Translations under genes and position numbers: made by a program
Part shown: positions 17,025 through 25,973 of the stretch, in pieces
Layout: each line of letters starts with the position of its first letter
How positions within the stretch are numbered: the stretch's first letter is position 1
DNA from: Geothrix sp.
Lineage (GTDB): Bacteria > Acidobacteriota > Holophagae > Holophagales > Holophagaceae
Direction: 5' to 3'
DNA: 54,425 nt
Assembly: GCA_030824075.1 (NCBI GenBank)
Contig: JAVBYJ010000035.1
Coordinates: forward strand, 1-54,425
The notes under the pieces: model-generated
Seen by the model: the letters and a program-made list of their open reading frames with translations, nothing else
Database searches by the model: none
What the model was told of the DNA's origin: nothing

Positions 17025-17678
17025 ATGCGCGACCCTGAGAATGCTGACCCCAGAAAGCCGGACCCCCCTTCGGACGCCACGTTGCGCCTGCCCGCAGGGG
17101 ATCCAATCGATCCCCGCAGCACCCAGCAACTGGACCTCTCGAACATCATCTCGAAACACCAGGATGCTGGCAGCACGATGAAGGCCCCGCTGGCACCGAT
17201 GATGTCCCGTTCGGACCAGACTCAGAAAATCGTGCGGCCGATGGCGGGCGAGTCGCCCATCCGCGTGCAGAAAGTGGATCTGCCCACCGAGGCCGCTGGG
17301 CAGACGCAGACACAGAAGCTGCCGCAACGTGTCGAGGCGCCCAGACCCCTTGGATGGAAGCTGCCCCTGGCTCTGGGCGCGATGATGGTGCTCGCGGCGG
17401 CGGCCTATCTGGTCTTCTCTCGCGGCCCCGCCCCGCTTCAGACGGCGGGGATCCCCCTGCCGGCCGGGTCCGGCCCGGCGCCGGCTGGTGCCGAGGCCTA
17501 CCTCGAGCAGGCCAAGGCTGGGGATGCCCATGCCATGCGCATGCTCGGAGTCATGTACTACTACGGGCTGAATGTTCCGCAGGACCGAGAGAAGGGCCTC
17601 TATTGGTACCGAAAGGCCGTGGAAAAAGGCAGTGATGCGGCGCGGTCCGAGCTGAGCAAAATCGAAGGGGAGAAGTGA
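17025..17678 (+). CDS. Membrane-anchored Sel1-repeat protein
   Basis: A 217-residue protein. The N-terminal 100 residues are polar and Pro/Gln-rich (probably disordered, cytoplasmic). One transmembrane helix follows (about 112-131, LPLALGAMMVLAAAAYLVF), then a Pro/Gly linker and a Sel1/TPR-like repeat (AKAGDAHAMRMLGVMYYYGL and YWYRKAVEKGSDAARSEL). Sel1 repeats bind proteins and often act in envelope or signalling complexes. Start ATG 17025 is supported by AAGGAGG at 17014-17020. The partner is unknown. Confidence 0.75.
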   Translation: MRDPENADPRKPDPPSDATLRLPAGDPIDPRSTQQLDLSNIISKHQDAGSTMKAPLAPMMSRSDQTQKIVRPMAGESPIRVQKVDLPTEAAGQTQTQKLPQRVEAPRPLGWKLPLALGAMMVLAAAAYLVFSRGPAPLQTAGIPLPAGSGPAPAGAEAYLEQAKAGDAHAMRMLGVMYYYGLNVPQDREKGLYWYRKAVEKGSDAARSELSKIEGEK

Positions 17679-17679
17679 C

Positions 17680-18567
17680 TCAGAACGTGGCCACGAACTG
17701 GAGGCTTCCCCCCCAGAATCGGTAGGTGGAAACCTTCTCACCCCAGGTGGCCTCGGCCTTGATGGCGAACCGATCCGTCAGGGGCCAATGGCCGGTGAGG
17801 CTGGCGAGACGTTCCTGCGGCAGCGAAGCCGTGGTGGTGGTCAGGGTGGTGACGGTGGTTGTGCTGGTGGTGCGGCGGCCAAAGCGACCGCCGGTGCCGG
17901 CCATCGTGGTGGTGGAGGTCAGGCCTCCGCCCGAGGCCGTGCTTTCAAGGATGCCCCGGCCCGCGGCCAGTCGGAGGTTGTGCCAGACACCAAAGTCGTT
18001 GTTCCCGAACCGGAGGTTGAGGACACCTCCGGTATCGCTGTCGCCCCCCGGCTCGTACATCAGCTGTTGGACCCTCGCCGAGATGCTCCAGGTTTCGCCC
18101 TGGTAGGCCGGACCCGCTTGAAGCATCCGAACTTCCTGCTCCTGGGTGAATCGGCTGAGGGCCCCGGCCAGATCGAACTTCCAACCCGCGCCGATATCAA
18201 ACCGGAAATCCAGGTCTGCCCGGAACAGAGGCAGGAAATCACTGTTGGTTCCGCCGCTCAGGCCCAGGTAGGCAGAGGAGGCTTTGCCGATGAGCAGGTA
18301 CTTACCGGCGGAGAGGATCGTCCCCTTGCCTTCCGGGCGGTCGTAGCCCGTGGCGGACACCTGCCAGGGGCCGCCGCTGCTGGGGTAGATGGTCCCCTCC
18401 AGGATCCAACCCTTCCAGCGGTCTCCGCCATCAGAAAAGGCCTGATCGTAGCCTCCCACGGCCACGCGGGTGACCGTGGAAGGCAGGGGAGGCTCGAGAA
18501 AGAAAGGATCCTCCTGGGCGGATAGCGCCAGGGGCAGGGCCAGTAGAACGGCGTATCGCTTCAGCAT
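17680..18567 (-). CDS. Outer-membrane beta-barrel protein (YaiO-like)
   Basis: A 295-residue protein with a signal peptide (MLKRYAVLLALPLALSAQ). Alternating aromatic/polar strands and a C-terminal strand ending GGSLQFVATF, terminal Phe included, are typical of outer-membrane barrels. Similarity to the YaiO family is judged from length and strand pattern only. Two Thr/Ser-rich loops (around residues 215-247) are unusual. A strong AAGGAGG-like site precedes the ATG. It lies 27 bases after a small exported Thr/Gln-rich protein gene and is probably in the same operon. Its stop is one base from the convergent Sel1 gene stop. Confidence 0.65.
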   Translation of the reverse strand: MLKRYAVLLALPLALSAQEDPFFLEPPLPSTVTRVAVGGYDQAFSDGGDRWKGWILEGTIYPSSGGPWQVSATGYDRPEGKGTILSAGKYLLIGKASSAYLGLSGGTNSDFLPLFRADLDFRFDIGAGWKFDLAGALSRFTQEQEVRMLQAGPAYQGETWSISARVQQLMYEPGGDSDTGGVLNLRFGNNDFGVWHNLRLAAGRGILESTASGGGLTSTTTMAGTGGRFGRRTTSTTTVTTLTTTTASLPQERLASLTGHWPLTDRFAIKAEATWGEKVSTYRFWGGSLQFVATF

Positions 18568-18594
18568 CGAGCCTCCTTATTGTGGTGAGTGCCC

Positions 18595-18849
18595 TCAGCG
18601 GCCCCGGCCGCCCCGGTTGCCGGAGGACTGGCCGAGTCGCTGGCCCACTCCGGTTCCAGGCGTCTGGCCGCAGCTGCCGTCCTGCTTGCGAAGACGGCTC
18701 TGGGTCCGCGTTTGGGTCTGCGTTTGGGTCTGGTCCTTCGCCTGGACACGATCCTGGGTGCGGGTTCGGGTCTGGTCCTTGTCCGCCGTCTGGGCGCTGA
18801 GGGAGATGGCCGCTCCGAGTGCTGCGGCCAGCCAGAGTGAGGTCTTCAT
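18595..18849 (-). CDS. Small exported Thr/Gln-repeat protein
   Basis: An 84-residue protein with a signal peptide (MKTSLWLAAALGAAISLSAQ). A low-complexity stretch of TQ/TR dipeptides (about residues 23-50, for example DQTQTQTQTRTQ) and a Gly/Arg-rich end follow. One cysteine pair is not present. The ribosome-binding site AGGAGG sits seven bases before the ATG, which supports it as a real gene. It precedes the YaiO-like barrel gene on the same strand. The dipeptide repeat is the kind of sequence that varies in copy number. Function unknown. Confidence 0.65.
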   Translation of the reverse strand: MKTSLWLAAALGAAISLSAQTADKDQTRTRTQDRVQAKDQTQTQTQTRTQSRLRKQDGSCGQTPGTGVGQRLGQSSGNRGGRGR

Positions 18850-18867
18850 AGGTGCCTCCTGGATGGG

Positions 18868-18885
18868 GTGCGGAATCGTCCGCAC
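18868..18885 (-). promoter_or_regulatory. Small hairpin in the leader of the Thr/Gln-repeat gene
   Basis: GTGCGGA (18868-18874) and TCCGCAC (18879-18885) with a four-base loop, located just upstream of the ribosome-binding site. A longer inverted pair ATCCGATC (18886-18893) / GATCGGAT (18921-18928) lies further upstream. Either may be an operator or a leader structure. Confidence 0.35.
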
Positions 18886-18951
18886 ATCCGATCAGACGCC
18901 CCGATCCCCGCTTGGGTTGAGATCGGATCAAAGGACCTAAATATCTATGGA

Positions 18952-20778
18952 TCATAAAGTTCCAGGACCCTGTCCACTTTTCCATTCCATCACATTTCGG
19001 GTGGCTGCGGTGCCGATGACCAGGATGAGTTCCGCTTCTCCGGCCCCTCGGACCTGAGCGGCGCTGCCGAAGGCCTGGAGCAGCTTTTTGGCTGTGGCCG
19101 GACCGATGCCGGGGATCTGTGTCAGTTCGGTCTGGAGGGTGCGCTTGGCCCTCAGGGCGCGGTGGTAGGTGATGGCGAAACGATGCGCCTCATCACGGAC
19201 CCGCTGGAGTAGCTGCAGCACCGGCGAGGATTTCGGGATCTTCAGGGGTTCACTGGACCCAGGGCGGAACACCCACTCTTCCTTCTTGGCGAGGCTCGCC
19301 AGTTCCAGCTGTTCCAATCCCAGATCTTTGAGTGCCGCTTCTGCCGCGTGTAGCTGCCCCAGGCCACCGTCGATGAGGACGAGGTTTGGAAACTCCTGCC
19401 CTTCGTCTCGCATGCGCCGGTAGCGGCGCGTGACCGCCTCCTGCATGTTGGCGAAATCGTCGTTCTGCTCGTTCGTCATCTTGAAACGGCGGTAGCGGGC
19501 CTTGTCGGGCACCCCATCCGTGAACACCACGCAGCTGGCCACCACCTCCCGGCCCTGGCCGTGGCTGATGTCGAAGCACTCCAGGCGGCGGGGCAGATGG
19601 CTCAGCCCCAGGAAGGCCTGCAGGCCCTCCAGCACCGCTTCGTTGAGTCGCGCCGGCTCGAACTTGCGCTCCAACGCCAGTCGCGCGTTTTCCTGGGCCA
19701 TGGCCAGCAGATCCACCTTCTCGCCCTTCTGGGGAATGTGGAAGCGGACCTTGGTGCCTCGAAGGCCTGACAGCCAATCCGCAAGCAAGGCGACATCCTC
19801 TGGTTCAACCTCCACGAGGATGCGTGCGGGCGCCGGATCAGCACTGTAGACACGCTGGATCACCTGGGCAAGCACAGCGCCATCAAAGGTCTCGATGTCG
19901 TCCAGCACGTACTCCTGGCGGCCCACCATCCGACCTTCGCGCAGCATCAGTCGATGGACACAAGCCCGGCCATCCAGTACGGCGCTGCCGTAGACATCGG
20001 CGTCTTCCAGGTCCGCGCTGGCGGCCTTCTGGCGGGTGAACCAGGCGTCCACCTGCTGGAGGGCGTCCCGGTGCTGGGCAGCCTGTTCAAAGGCGGCGGC
20101 CTCGGCAGCCTTCCACATGGCGGCCTCCAGGCGGGCCTTCAATTCGTCCCGCTTGCCTTCGAGGAAGAGCCGCGCTTCCTTGGCCTGTTCCCGGTAGGCT
20201 TCCTGGCTCACGGCGGCGATGCAGGGCGCCGTGCAGCGATGCAGCTGGTATTTGAGGCAAGCCCGGCCCCGCTTACCGTCAATGTCAATGTCACAATCCC
20301 GGATCTGGAAGAAGCGGTAGACCAGCTCCGCCGTGCGGTAGGCCGTGCTGGCGGGGAAGAACGGTCCGAAGTAGAGGCTGCCGTCCTTGCGCACCTTCCG
20401 CGTGACGTAGACCTTCGGAAAGGCCTCCTTCCAGGTGAGTTTCACGTAGGGATAGCTCTTGTCATCCTTCAGGAGGATGTTGAAGGGTGGCCAATGTTCC
20501 TTGATGAGGTTGTTCTCGAGGATGAGGGCTTCCAGCTCCGTTTCGCAGACGATGAGCTCGATGTCCCAGATGCGTGCCACCAGGCGCCGGGTCTTCGCGT
20601 CCAGCCGCTTCTGCTGGAAGTAGGACTTCACCCGGTTGCGAAGCACCTTGGCCTTGCCCACGTAGAGCAGGTTGCCGCCCTCGTCGCGGTAGAGGTAGCA
20701 GCCGGCGCGCAGGGGAAGATCCGACAGCTTGCGCTTCAGGACGGGGGACTTCTCGAGGTTGGTTCGGATGACGGTCAC
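18952..20778 (-). CDS. uvrC: Excinuclease ABC subunit C
   Basis: A 608-residue nuclease of nucleotide-excision repair that cuts on both sides of a lesion bound by UvrA/B. The GIY-YIG-type N-terminal domain (residues 20-100, GCYLYRDEGGNLLYVGKA and LRNRVKSYF), the UvrBC linker (FEQAAQHRDALQQVDAWF) and the C-terminal endonuclease/RNase-H-like region (ECFDISHGQGREVVASCVVF, VLIDGGLGQL) are all there. The final helix-hairpin-helix is QIPGIGPATAKKLLQAFGS. The GTG start is preceded by a TAAACT element so close that the mRNA might be nearly leaderless. It is transcribed away from the MBL-fold gene. Confidence 0.97.
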   Translation of the reverse strand: MTVIRTNLEKSPVLKRKLSDLPLRAGCYLYRDEGGNLLYVGKAKVLRNRVKSYFQQKRLDAKTRRLVARIWDIELIVCETELEALILENNLIKEHWPPFNILLKDDKSYPYVKLTWKEAFPKVYVTRKVRKDGSLYFGPFFPASTAYRTAELVYRFFQIRDCDIDIDGKRGRACLKYQLHRCTAPCIAAVSQEAYREQAKEARLFLEGKRDELKARLEAAMWKAAEAAAFEQAAQHRDALQQVDAWFTRQKAASADLEDADVYGSAVLDGRACVHRLMLREGRMVGRQEYVLDDIETFDGAVLAQVIQRVYSADPAPARILVEVEPEDVALLADWLSGLRGTKVRFHIPQKGEKVDLLAMAQENARLALERKFEPARLNEAVLEGLQAFLGLSHLPRRLECFDISHGQGREVVASCVVFTDGVPDKARYRRFKMTNEQNDDFANMQEAVTRRYRRMRDEGQEFPNLVLIDGGLGQLHAAEAALKDLGLEQLELASLAKKEEWVFRPGSSEPLKIPKSSPVLQLLQRVRDEAHRFAITYHRALRAKRTLQTELTQIPGIGPATAKKLLQAFGSAAQVRGAGEAELILVIGTAATRNVMEWKSGQGPGTL

Positions 20779-20849
20779 GGACCCAGTTTAGCGATCAGCC
20801 ATCGGCTGACGGCGCGCACATCTGGCCACGAAGTTGGCACACTGGAAGG

Positions 20850-21473
20850 ATGCTGAGCCTCGAGACCTTCCCCGTGGGCCCCTTGGGCTGCAATTGTTCC
20901 CTGCTATGGGATCCGGCCACCGGCCTGGGTGTGGTTGTGGATCCAGGCGGAGACGGCGCGAAGATCCGGAAACGCGTGGAAGCCCTTGGCTTCAAGGTTA
21001 CGGCCCTACTCCACACCCATGCCCACTTTGATCACGTGGGTGCCACCCGCGAGTTGCAGGACCTCTGGCAGTGCCCCGCACACCTGCATGGAGATGACAC
21101 CTTTCTGATCGAGGCGCTCTCGCAGCAGACTGGAATGTTCGGTATGCCGGCGATTCCTCAGCCTGAGATGACGGGCCTGCATGCGGGGGACTGCCACCTG
21201 GATTTGACGACACTCCACACGCCCGGCCACACGCCGGGGTCCTGCTGCTTCCACGGTGGATTCGCCAGGGGCCAAGTGCTGCTGGCGGGGGACACGCTCT
21301 TTCGCGGCGGCGTTGGTCGCACGGATCTGTGGGGTGGCAGCTGGGACCTGCTGGAACAGAGCATCCGGCGGGAACTCTACGTGCTGGATGGCGCCACGCT
21401 GGTCATTCCGGGGCACGGCCCTGCCACCACCATCGGTGAAGAGGCAGGGAAAAACCCCTTCGTGAGGGCTTAA
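20850..21473 (+). CDS. MBL-fold metallo-hydrolase (glyoxalase II-like)
   Basis: A 207-residue protein with the zinc motif HTHAHFDH (H57, H59, D61, H62), LHTPGHTPGSCC (third His), GDTLF and the final IPGHGPATT. This is the short YcbL/glyoxalase-II-like type without the C-terminal substrate domain of true GloB. It likely hydrolyses a thioester or glutathione-derived ester, but the substrate cannot be told from sequence. GGAAGG lies immediately before the ATG, an unusually short spacing. The gene is divergent from uvrC and followed by a slipin gene. Confidence 0.85.
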   Translation: MLSLETFPVGPLGCNCSLLWDPATGLGVVVDPGGDGAKIRKRVEALGFKVTALLHTHAHFDHVGATRELQDLWQCPAHLHGDDTFLIEALSQQTGMFGMPAIPQPEMTGLHAGDCHLDLTTLHTPGHTPGSCCFHGGFARGQVLLAGDTLFRGGVGRTDLWGGSWDLLEQSIRRELYVLDGATLVIPGHGPATTIGEEAGKNPFVRA

Positions 21474-21523
21474 CCGAGGCATTCGGGCGTAGACTGGGGG
21501 CCATTATCCCTCGGAGGTCATCA

Positions 21524-22294
21524 ATGGACGCCCTTTTTACTTCTTTCGGCTGCTTCGGCCCAGTCGCGATCTTCCTCCTGATCTACTTCTTCAGCTGCCT
21601 CAAGGTGGTGAATGAGTACGAGCGGCTGGTGGTCTTCACCCTCGGCAAGGTGCAGGACACTCCCAAGGGTCCCGGCCTCTGCTTCGTGTGGCGGCCCTTC
21701 CAGACGGCGGTCACCGTCAGCCTCCGCACGGTGGTGATGGATGTGCCCAGCCAGGACATCATCACCCGCGACAACGTGAGCCTGAAGGTGAGTGCCGTTG
21801 TCTACTTCAAGGTGCTGGATCCCAAGGGCGCCATCATCGGCGTGGAGAACTACTACTACGCCACCAGTCAGATGGCCCAGACCACCCTGCGCAGCATCCT
21901 CGGCGAAGTCACGCTGGATGAACTGCTGGCCGATCGGGAGAAGCTGAGTCTGCGACTGCGGGAGATCATCGACCGCTCCACGGAACCCTGGGGCATTGAG
22001 GTCACCAGCGTGGAGTTGAAGAGCGTGGACCTGCCCGAGCAGATCCAGCGTGCCATGGGCAAGCAGGCCGAGGCCGAGCGTGAGAAGCGGGCGAAGATCA
22101 TCGCTGCCGAAGGCGAGTTGATGGCCAGCCACCAGTTGCTGGAGGCCGCCAATAAGATCAGTGAGAATCCCACCGCCATCCAGATGCGCTACTTGCAGAC
22201 CCTGGCCGAGATCGCCACGGAGAAGAACAGCACCATCATTTTCCCCCTGCCCATGGAGCTCATGAGGGCCTTCGAGAAGTTCACCGCGAAGTAG
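21524..22294 (+). CDS. SPFH-domain membrane protein (slipin/stomatin-like)
   Basis: A 256-residue protein. One N-terminal transmembrane helix (about residues 8-25, PVAIFLLIYFFSCL) is followed by the SPFH/band-7 domain (NEYERLVVFTLGKVQDTPKGPG, QDIITRDNVSLKVSAVVYF) and an alpha-helical tail (QAEAEREKRAKIIAAEGELM) that oligomerises. Members organise membrane microdomains and often sit beside an NfeD membrane protease; no nfeD is adjacent here. The ribosome-binding site is CGGAGG. It overlaps the 3' end of the convergent tgpA-like gene by 14 bases. Confidence 0.88.
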   Translation: MDALFTSFGCFGPVAIFLLIYFFSCLKVVNEYERLVVFTLGKVQDTPKGPGLCFVWRPFQTAVTVSLRTVVMDVPSQDIITRDNVSLKVSAVVYFKVLDPKGAIIGVENYYYATSQMAQTTLRSILGEVTLDELLADREKLSLRLREIIDRSTEPWGIEVTSVELKSVDLPEQIQRAMGKQAEAEREKRAKIIAAEGELMASHQLLEAANKISENPTAIQMRYLQTLAEIATEKNSTIIFPLPMELMRAFEKFTAK

Positions 22295-24239
22295 GGCGCT
22301 CCGCCTTCCAACCACGCCACGCCGCGGCCTCCGCCTTCGCCAAGGGGGAGGCCGCATCGCTTCCTTGGCCATAGGCATCAGAATCCACAGCATCCGCCAA
22401 CTGAAGCAGGGAGGCCAGCCGCTCCGGGCGCAGGTCGCCCAGGCGCATCAGCCAGGTACGGGCCGTATCGCCGGTTTTCGGAGGCGCTATCCGGTAGACC
22501 CGGGCCAGCAGGGGACGAAGCGCGCGGATGCGTCCCGGGCCCGCTGGGACCGGTCGCCAGTAGCCCCGCGTCCGCCAGGCCACCCAGGCCGTGACGAGCA
22601 CCCCCACGCCCCAGGAGAGGGGGGCGGGTGGCGTTTTCCAGCGCCATTCCCACCCTTGCAATCGGCCTTGAATCCAGGTGAGACCCGCCTGCTGATCCTG
22701 ATCCGAATAGCGCACCACATACCGATCCCAGCGGTAGCGGAGCGCGTCGAGCCATCGCGATACGGTCCCCAGGGAGGGGACCAAAGACCCCGATCCAGCC
22801 GAGGCGATCGGGGTCGGATCGGCCCGCTGCCATCGCCCCTCATCCCAGTATTCGACCCAGCTGTGAGCCTGGTCCTGGCTGACCCGGAAATAGCCACCTT
22901 CGGGGATCCAGGGGCCCAGCTGGTAGCCGTTCACCACCCGGGCGGGTACCCCTCGCGCCCGCAGCATCAGGGCCATGGCGGACGCGAAGTACTCGCAGTG
23001 ACCGGCCTGGGTCCGGTCGAGGAAATCCTCCAGTGGATTTGCCGCCTGGCCGGAGGGGTTGTCGAGGGTGTAACGAAACCCACGCAGGCCCCTTTCCAGG
23101 GTGCGGGCCAACTCCGGCACCGGCAGGATGCCGGGGGCGAGGCGGAGGCTCCATCGCCGGGCGGCTTCGTGCTCTGGCCCCAGGGTGGTGAGAAGCTCCA
23201 GGCGGCGGGGCGGCAGCCTTGATTCGATCGGGGCCGACTCCTGGGGGTTCCATGTGATCAGCATGGGCATGGTGCGCGCCCGCGGGAACATCCAGCGCAG
23301 GCTCCCCCCTTCACCTCGACGGATGGGCAGCCCGGGAGGGGCCAGCGTGGCAAGGCCATAGGGTAGTGCCAGGATCCCGTGGGAACTGCGCGTGAACAGG
23401 AACTCCGTCTGGACGCTCGGTCCGGGTCGTCGGGATAGCCTGAGCGGAGGGGTGAGATCCGAGGGGAGCCACCGCTGGCCCTGGACGGTCTCCAGGGTCA
23501 CGCCCGGCAGCAGCTGGAGGCCCCTCAGGGCTTCGGGAGCGACGCCGGGTGGCGGTACGATGCGCAGGGCCACTTCGGGGTTGGCTTCGATGGGACCTCC
23601 CAGGCCCAGATCGACCTGGTCTCCCAATCCCGCCCGCCCGAAGGCGCCGGAGGTACCCAGGAAGGCGGGACGGAGGCCTGCCTGGAGGCGGGGCATGACC
23701 AGGAAGAAGCCCGACCCGATCAGCAGGGCCGCTCCCGCCCAGAGGGGCACCCTGGCATAGGGGGGCCGGGAAAGGGCGCCCCGCTTCAGAAGGGCGGAGG
23801 TCTCCCAACTCAGCTGGAGCAGAGCCCAGGCCGCCGCCACCAGCCAGGCTACCGCCCAGGCGAGAAAGAGCGGATCGGTGGTGCTCACCGTCGTGGTGAG
23901 GAGCAGAAGGAAGCCCATGAGCACCAGCTGGCGTCGATGGGGGGCTTCCCGGGGCAGGGCCAGGCGCACGCCCGCCAGCACAAACAGGGTGTGGATGGCG
24001 ACGGGGAAGACCCCCTGGCCCCGGGCCAGGTCCGCGAGGAAGAAAAGCAGAGCCCCGATCTCCAACCAGCGCTGGTACCGACCCAGATCCCGACGCGACA
24101 GCTCCACCGCCGCAGCCGCCAGGAGGGGCAGGGTCATCACCCCCGATTCGCCCGGTTCATAAATTCCCGTGGAAAGGGCTGCGCCGAGGGCCACCCAGAT
24201 GGGCAGGTGATCGATCCATCGGCTCCATCTCACGGCCAC
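22281..24239 (-). CDS. Transglutaminase-like membrane protein (TgpA-type, DUF3488)
   Basis: A 652-residue protein. About six transmembrane helices are in the N-terminal half (to about residue 190). A periplasmic transglutaminase core follows with catalytic Cys415 (GHCEYFASAMALMLRARGVP), His459 (HSWVEYW) and Asp about 474 (RADPTP), then a helix near 540-560 and a C-terminal cytoplasmic tail. The family member TgpA is essential in Pseudomonas, but its substrate is unknown. Such genes are often next to moxR/DUF58; the DUF58 cluster is 18 kb away here. GTG 24239 overlaps the anmK stop; GTG 24233 (two codons later, GTGA overlap) is as likely. Confidence 0.85.
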   Translation of the reverse strand: MAVRWSRWIDHLPIWVALGAALSTGIYEPGESGVMTLPLLAAAAVELSRRDLGRYQRWLEIGALLFFLADLARGQGVFPVAIHTLFVLAGVRLALPREAPHRRQLVLMGFLLLLTTTVSTTDPLFLAWAVAWLVAAAWALLQLSWETSALLKRGALSRPPYARVPLWAGAALLIGSGFFLVMPRLQAGLRPAFLGTSGAFGRAGLGDQVDLGLGGPIEANPEVALRIVPPPGVAPEALRGLQLLPGVTLETVQGQRWLPSDLTPPLRLSRRPGPSVQTEFLFTRSSHGILALPYGLATLAPPGLPIRRGEGGSLRWMFPRARTMPMLITWNPQESAPIESRLPPRRLELLTTLGPEHEAARRWSLRLAPGILPVPELARTLERGLRGFRYTLDNPSGQAANPLEDFLDRTQAGHCEYFASAMALMLRARGVPARVVNGYQLGPWIPEGGYFRVSQDQAHSWVEYWDEGRWQRADPTPIASAGSGSLVPSLGTVSRWLDALRYRWDRYVVRYSDQDQQAGLTWIQGRLQGWEWRWKTPPAPLSWGVGVLVTAWVAWRTRGYWRPVPAGPGRIRALRPLLARVYRIAPPKTGDTARTWLMRLGDLRPERLASLLQLADAVDSDAYGQGSDAASPLAKAEAAAWRGWKAERPTSR

Positions 24240-25351
24240 ACCCAGCTCCCCAGGGCCACGGAGCGCGAGGCGCCGGTCACTTCAGGCAGGTTTCCAGGCA
24301 GGCCCAGGGCGCTGGCGGCACCCAGCAGCGCCCAGCTCACGGCCTCCCGTGCCCCGGAGGGGAACGCGGCATCGTCCTCAAGGGGCAAGGGCAGACGCGC
24401 GCTCAGCTCGGCGCGCACCCGGCGATGACGGGCGCCGCCTCCGCTGACGAGGGCCCGGGTGCCTGGAGACCAGGGGGTGAGTCGCGAAGCTTCGAGCGCG
24501 ACCGTGGCGGCGGTGAAGGCGGCCAGGGTGGCCAGGCGATCCGGCAGGGGGAGGGCCTCGAGTTCAGGGCCCTCAGAAAGGAGCCAGGACGCTCCAAAGA
24601 TCTCCCGCCCCGTGGATTTTGGGGGGAGGCCCTGGAAGTAGGCGTGCCTAAGCCAGCGCGCCAGGAGGGATTCCTTTATCCGACCCGAGGCCGCTGCGCC
24701 CTCGGGATCGAAGGGAAGGCCCAGCCAACGTTCTGCGGCGAGATCCAGGAGGGACATGCCTGGTCCCGTGTCCCAGGCCGAGGTCGTTCGGCCATCCCAG
24801 ACCGTGAGGTTGGCGATTCCGCCGAGGTTGAGCGCCAGCCAGGGACCGGTCCCGTGCAGCCAGCGTTCAGCCAGGGGCACCAGCGGTGCCCCTTGTCCAC
24901 CCAGGGCGAGATCCCGGCGGCGAAGGTCCCATACCACTGGGCAACCCACGGCCTCAGCCAGCACGTAGGGATCCGCCAATTGGAGGCTCGCACCCTGCGC
25001 GGGATGATGCTGCACCGTTTGTCCATGCAGGGAGGCCAGGTCGGGCCGGAGGCTGAGGCTGTCGCAGAGATCGCGGGCGGCGCGGGCGTGGTGCTCCCCC
25101 AGGCGGCGCTGCAGAACGCAGAGGTCCGCCGGGTAGAGGCGGTTGGAGGCGGCGGCCAACACCAGATCCCGGAGGTGGCTCGGATAGGCCATGGCCTGGT
25201 GACCCAACAGGGATCGGAAGGGACGGCCATTCTCAAATGCGCGGGGATCCACCTCGATGAGGACGGCATCCACGCCATCCGCGCTGGTGCCCGACATGAG
25301 GCCCAGCACGCGCCAGGGCCGGTCATCCGGGATCGGGATGCGAGGCAGCAT
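24230..25351 (-). CDS. anmK: Anhydro-N-acetylmuramic acid kinase
   Basis: A 373-residue sugar kinase that opens and phosphorylates 1,6-anhydro-MurNAc released during cell-wall recycling, giving MurNAc-6-phosphate. N-terminal VLGLMSGTSADGVDAVLI is the family signature (ATP-binding beta-hairpin). LNLGGIANLTVWDG, WDTGPGMSLLD and a C-terminal LVSGGGARHRRVRAEL complete it. Length is standard. It lies directly upstream of the tgpA-like gene with an overlap, suggesting a cell-envelope operon. Its ATG is 70 bases from the divergent small membrane-protein gene. Confidence 0.92.
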   Translation of the reverse strand: MLPRIPIPDDRPWRVLGLMSGTSADGVDAVLIEVDPRAFENGRPFRSLLGHQAMAYPSHLRDLVLAAASNRLYPADLCVLQRRLGEHHARAARDLCDSLSLRPDLASLHGQTVQHHPAQGASLQLADPYVLAEAVGCPVVWDLRRRDLALGGQGAPLVPLAERWLHGTGPWLALNLGGIANLTVWDGRTTSAWDTGPGMSLLDLAAERWLGLPFDPEGAAASGRIKESLLARWLRHAYFQGLPPKSTGREIFGASWLLSEGPELEALPLPDRLATLAAFTAATVALEASRLTPWSPGTRALVSGGGARHRRVRAELSARLPLPLEDDAAFPSGAREAVSWALLGAASALGLPGNLPEVTGASRSVALGSWVWP

Positions 25352-25421
25352 GACGCTGATGATGCCAGCAAGTCACGGTGGCTGCCGGATTCCGGCTACC
25401 CTGAGCATGTCGGAGGGTCCC

Positions 25422-25970
25422 ATGACGACTCTTTTTGTCCTTCTCATCATCGGTGCCGTGATCTATTTCGTGATGCGTGGCAAGCAGGACCGGCCCGAAC
25501 AGTTGGGGGCCTCCCGGCGCGGGCTCGCCACTGGACCGTTGGAACCCCATACCTTCGCCTGCCCCTATCCCAAGTGCCCCACCTGCGGCGCCTCCGGCGA
25601 CCGGATGAAGCAGGAGTGGGACGGTCTCCGCTCGGTGAAATGGGCCTGCGGCTATTGTGGCGCCCTGGCCGGCGTGCAGGCGCTCAAGGACGAGGAACTT
25701 CCACCCTCCGCCCGCCGACGCCTGGGCCTGGACGCGCCGATGCAGGGTTCCGTTCCCATGCAGCAGGGCGGCTTCGGCCAGCCCGGCGGCGGCATGGGCG
25801 GTCTGCTCACCGGCATGATGATCGGCAGCATGATGGGCGGGAATCATCATCACCAGGATGGCCAGGGGGGGAGCGACGGCTGGAACGGAGGGTCCTCTGA
25901 CAGTTCGTCCAGTGACTGGGGGGATTCCGGTGGCGATTCGGGTGGTGGCGATTCAGGCGGGGACTGGTAG
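25422..25970 (+). CDS. Single-pass membrane protein with zinc ribbon and Gly/Ser/Asp tail
   Basis: A 182-residue protein. It has an N-terminal transmembrane helix (residues 3-18, LFVLLIIGAVIYFVM), a zinc-ribbon-like region with CPYPKCPTC and CGYC (about residues 46-88), then a low-complexity Gly/Met region with a HHHH run (HHHHQDG). A tail of Ser/Gly/Asp repeats (DSGGDSGGGDSGGDW) ends it. The tail looks like the C-terminal tails of small proteins secreted or displayed on surfaces, but no family was recognised. ATG 25422 was chosen because the helix must start here and GGAGGG lies before it; the frame is open further upstream. Its stop is three bases from the gatC stop. Confidence 0.6.
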   Translation: MTTLFVLLIIGAVIYFVMRGKQDRPEQLGASRRGLATGPLEPHTFACPYPKCPTCGASGDRMKQEWDGLRSVKWACGYCGALAGVQALKDEELPPSARRRLGLDAPMQGSVPMQQGGFGQPGGGMGGLLTGMMIGSMMGGNHHHQDGQGGSDGWNGGSSDSSSSDWGDSGGDSGGGDSGGDW

Positions 25971-25973
25971 GTC

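Noticed and set aside
18660..18790. Repetitive TQ/TR coding stretch considered as a tandem repeat or CRISPR-like array
   Set aside because: The repeat is a dipeptide code inside a gene with a signal peptide and ribosome-binding site; there are no spacers.
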